From contig NZ_JACHMU010000001.1 in NCBI RefSeq assembly GCF_014205075.1, positions 186,001 to 250,000 of the forward strand: a stretch of DNA of 64,000 nucleotides. Direction: 5' to 3'. Both the position numbers and the translations under genes were made by a program. Every line of letters starts with the position of its first letter. Position 1 is the first letter of the stretch. Of this stretch, positions 63,861-64,000 are shown piece by piece. The notes under the pieces were generated by a model, which saw nothing but the letters and a program-made list of their open reading frames with translations, did not search any database and was not told the DNA's origin. The DNA comes from Microbacterium ginsengiterrae. GTDB taxonomy: Bacteria > Actinomycetota > Actinomycetes > Actinomycetales > Microbacteriaceae.

Positions 63861-64000
63861 TCAGTCCTCGACCGGGCGCTTGCGCCAGCGGATCCCCGCC
63901 GAGATGAAGTCGTCGAGGTCGCCGTCGAACACCGCTGCGGGGTTGCCGGACTCCTGCCCGGTGCGCAGGTCCTTGACGAGCTGCTGGCCGTAGAGGAAGT
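63861..64000 (-). CDS. prfB: Peptide chain release factor 2, C-terminal end (partial)
   Basis: The last 46 codons read [20 protein letters not shown] ... [17 protein letters not shown] and stop at 63861. This is the characteristic RF2 C-terminus. RF2 releases chains at UGA and UAA. The gene starts beyond the window; prfB upstream of ftsEX-smpB is the usual actinobacterial order. Confidence 0.9.
   Translation of the reverse strand, partial: FLYGQQLVKDLRTGQESGNPAAVFDGDLDDFISAGIRWRKRPVED

Overview
The window is GC-rich actinobacterial chromosome. Gene content and order, protein signatures and the rRNA operon layout (16S-23S-5S with no tRNA in the spacer) point to Microbacteriaceae, most likely Microbacterium or a close relative. 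This assignment rests on recognising families by eye, not on a database search. Most core genes are on the minus strand, and many are joined by 4-bp ATGA/GTGA stop-start overlaps.

Layout: 1-8.9 kb is a minus-strand core run: rluB (cut by the window edge), scpB, scpA, parA, xerD, a NUDIX hydrolase, pyrG, recN and nadK. From 8.92 to 18.97 kb lies a 10.04-kb integrated element. It carries a tyrosine integrase, small HTH and zinc-motif proteins, a protein resembling a small terminase, a serine recombinase, membrane/coiled-coil proteins and a block of cysteine-rich mini-genes. The element sits inside the 3' end of tlyA. The 10-bp core ATTCTGTCGG occurs at both ends, the last codons of the original tlyA are stranded beside nadK, and the present tlyA ends in element-derived codons. 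From 19 to 22.6 kb are the rest of tlyA, a 59-aa gene, a NagD-type HAD phosphatase and a low-complexity Arg/Gly-repeat protein. One rRNA operon occupies 22.6-28.2 kb on the minus strand, with a clear promoter at 28.2 kb and a terminator at 22.6 kb.

28.4-35.4 kb holds a CoA-transferase, a DUF4184 membrane protein, tyrS, a membrane protein/SatD pair facing a DUF1349-type gene, and argH. 35.4-41.8 kb continues the arginine operon argC-J-B-D-F, then an acyltransferase-like membrane protein where argR/argG are often found, then argH. Upstream of argC is a promoter that would give a leaderless 30-aa peptide with eight arginines in its last 12 residues, a candidate arginine attenuation leader. 42-57 kb carries an epimerase, pheST, a glutamate-type ABC transporter, a SpoU methyltransferase, infC-rpmI-rplT (infC starting at ATC), and hisC-B-H-priA with an SseB-like protein. 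57-64 kb has a LysM gene divergent from lexA over an SOS-box-like site, an S9 peptidase, smpB, ftsX, ftsE, a DUF2510 protein and the 3' end of prfB.

The three most noteworthy items are the tlyA-integrated element, which splits what looks like a tlyA-nadK-recN transcription unit; the Arg-rich leader peptide ahead of argC; and the paired zinc-ribbon mini-genes in the element, one of which has TGA where its twin has a cysteine codon.
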